64,000 bases of DNA from Nocardioides marmoriginsengisoli. GTDB taxonomy: Bacteria > Actinomycetota > Actinomycetes > Propionibacteriales > Nocardioidaceae. Position numbers and translations under genes: made by a program. This document shows, one piece after another, positions 63,553 to 64,000 of the stretch (positions are counted from its first letter, which is position 1; every line of letters begins with the position of its first letter). The DNA is taken from positions 1,192,963 through 1,256,962 of the forward strand of contig NZ_RJSE01000007.1 in assembly GCF_003725695.1 (NCBI RefSeq). Direction: 5' to 3'. The notes under the pieces were generated by a model. The model was not told the DNA's origin. It was given only the letters and a program-made list of their open reading frames with translations, and ran no database searches.

Positions 63553-64000
63553 CTAGGGCGCGCGCAGCGCCTCGGCCAGCCCGCGGACGGTCTCCGGCGG
63601 GTGCGTGCTCCCCGGGAAGTACGCGCAGATCCGGTCGGCGACGTCGCCGAACCGCGCCTTGATCTCGGCGGCGCACTCGGCGGGCGTCCCGACGACGGCC
63701 AGGGTGCGCAGCACGTCGTCGTCGATCAGGTCGATCATCGTCATGATGTCGCCGGTCTTGGAGAGCGCGTTCAGCTCGGGTTGCAGGTCGCCCCAGCCCT
63801 CGACCTCCAGGACCGGACGGTACGCCGGCGTGGAGCCGTAGAACGCGAGCAGCCCCCGCACGCCCACCGAGGCGGCCTCGATCTCGGCGGCCGAGTCGCC
63901 CATCGCCACGATCGCCTGCGGGTAGACGTCGAAGGCCCGGTCCGAGAGCGGCGCCCGGCCGGCGAGCTCCAGTCCCTCGGCAACGGCCGGCAGAGTCCGC
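63553..64000 (-). CDS. LLM-class F420-dependent oxidoreductase, C-terminal part (5' end outside window)
   Basis: The frame stays open to the window edge, so about 148 C-terminal residues are seen. IAALGVGL-like N-terminus is missing; LRTLAVVGTPAECAAEIKARFGDVADRICAYFPG, in part, matches the late beta-strands of the TIGR03617-type F420 enzymes. Third LLM protein in the window. Confidence 0.78.
   Translation of the reverse strand, partial: RTLPAVAEGLELAGRAPLSDRAFDVYPQAIVAMGDSAAEIEAASVGVRGLLAFYGSTPAYRPVLEVEGWGDLQPELNALSKTGDIMTMIDLIDDDVLRTLAVVGTPAECAAEIKARFGDVADRICAYFPGSTHPPETVRGLAEALRAP

Overview
The window is high-GC actinobacterial DNA. Likely the Nocardioidaceae or a near relative: GTG starts are common, and there are F420-dependent enzymes with an F420:NADPH reductase, a class I cholesterol oxidase with KstR-type operators, a two-subunit 2-oxoacid:ferredoxin oxidoreductase, a Rex box before cydAB, and CsoR. 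The genus cannot be fixed from sequence alone.

Region 1 (1-25.3 kb) reads as an acquired catabolic island. It carries a sugar-type ABC importer (ATPase cut by the window edge, permease, lipoprotein binding protein), a 2-oxoacid:ferredoxin oxidoreductase (KorAB-like), an AhpD/CMD-like protein and an F420 (LLM) oxidoreductase with an SDR. Next is a complete P450 system (CYP105-like P450, 3Fe-4S ferredoxin, ferredoxin reductase), followed by a KstD-like flavin dehydrogenase, a crotonase, a MaoC hydratase, an HpcH/HpaI aldolase and a VOC protein. The right part has DUF2889 and DUF35 proteins, a 7Fe ferredoxin, an EthD-like protein, a divergent PaaA/PaaC-like protein, an MFS exporter, another SDR and another LLM enzyme. 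Six promoter regions carry the same palindrome, TCTAAC-n4-GTTAGA or a close variant, so the scattered operons look like one regulon. Its repressor is not in the window. An IS3-family element sits at the right end. Just beyond it is a 3' fragment matching the actinobacterial initiator tRNA, followed by a perfect hairpin terminator: this looks like the right attachment site of the island.

Region 2 (25.3-44.9 kb) holds mostly cell-surface and respiratory genes: a small secreted zinc metalloprotease with a lipoprotein, a Tat-exported cholesterol oxidase divergent from a 1041-residue Ig-repeat surface protein (two KstR-type boxes between them), an XRE-AAA-TPR regulator, a 1231-residue secreted protein with an internal hydrophobic hairpin, an NmrA-like protein divergent from an Rrf2 regulator, a DoxX-like protein, cydAB with a perfect Rex site, an ATP-grasp protein and a SnoaL-like protein.

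Region 3 (45-64 kb) looks like ordinary chromosome: SNF2 helicase, cyclic-nucleotide-binding protein, lactate-monooxygenase-like enzyme, acyl-CoA dehydrogenase/TetR, F420:NADPH reductase with TesB, TetR/DHA2 exporter, csoR-copZ, PaaX with an AidB-like/crotonase/NUDIX operon, SGNH hydrolase, P-loop protein, membrane adenylate cyclase, and an LLM enzyme cut by the right edge.

Working model (inference): the island imports an organic compound, hydroxylates it with the P450, oxidises and desaturates it with SDR, LLM and KstD-like enzymes, then opens and shortens the carbon skeleton with crotonase, MaoC and aldolase. KorAB would turn a released 2-oxoacid into an acyl-CoA while reducing ferredoxin that could feed the oxygenases. 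The substrate cannot be named from the sequence.
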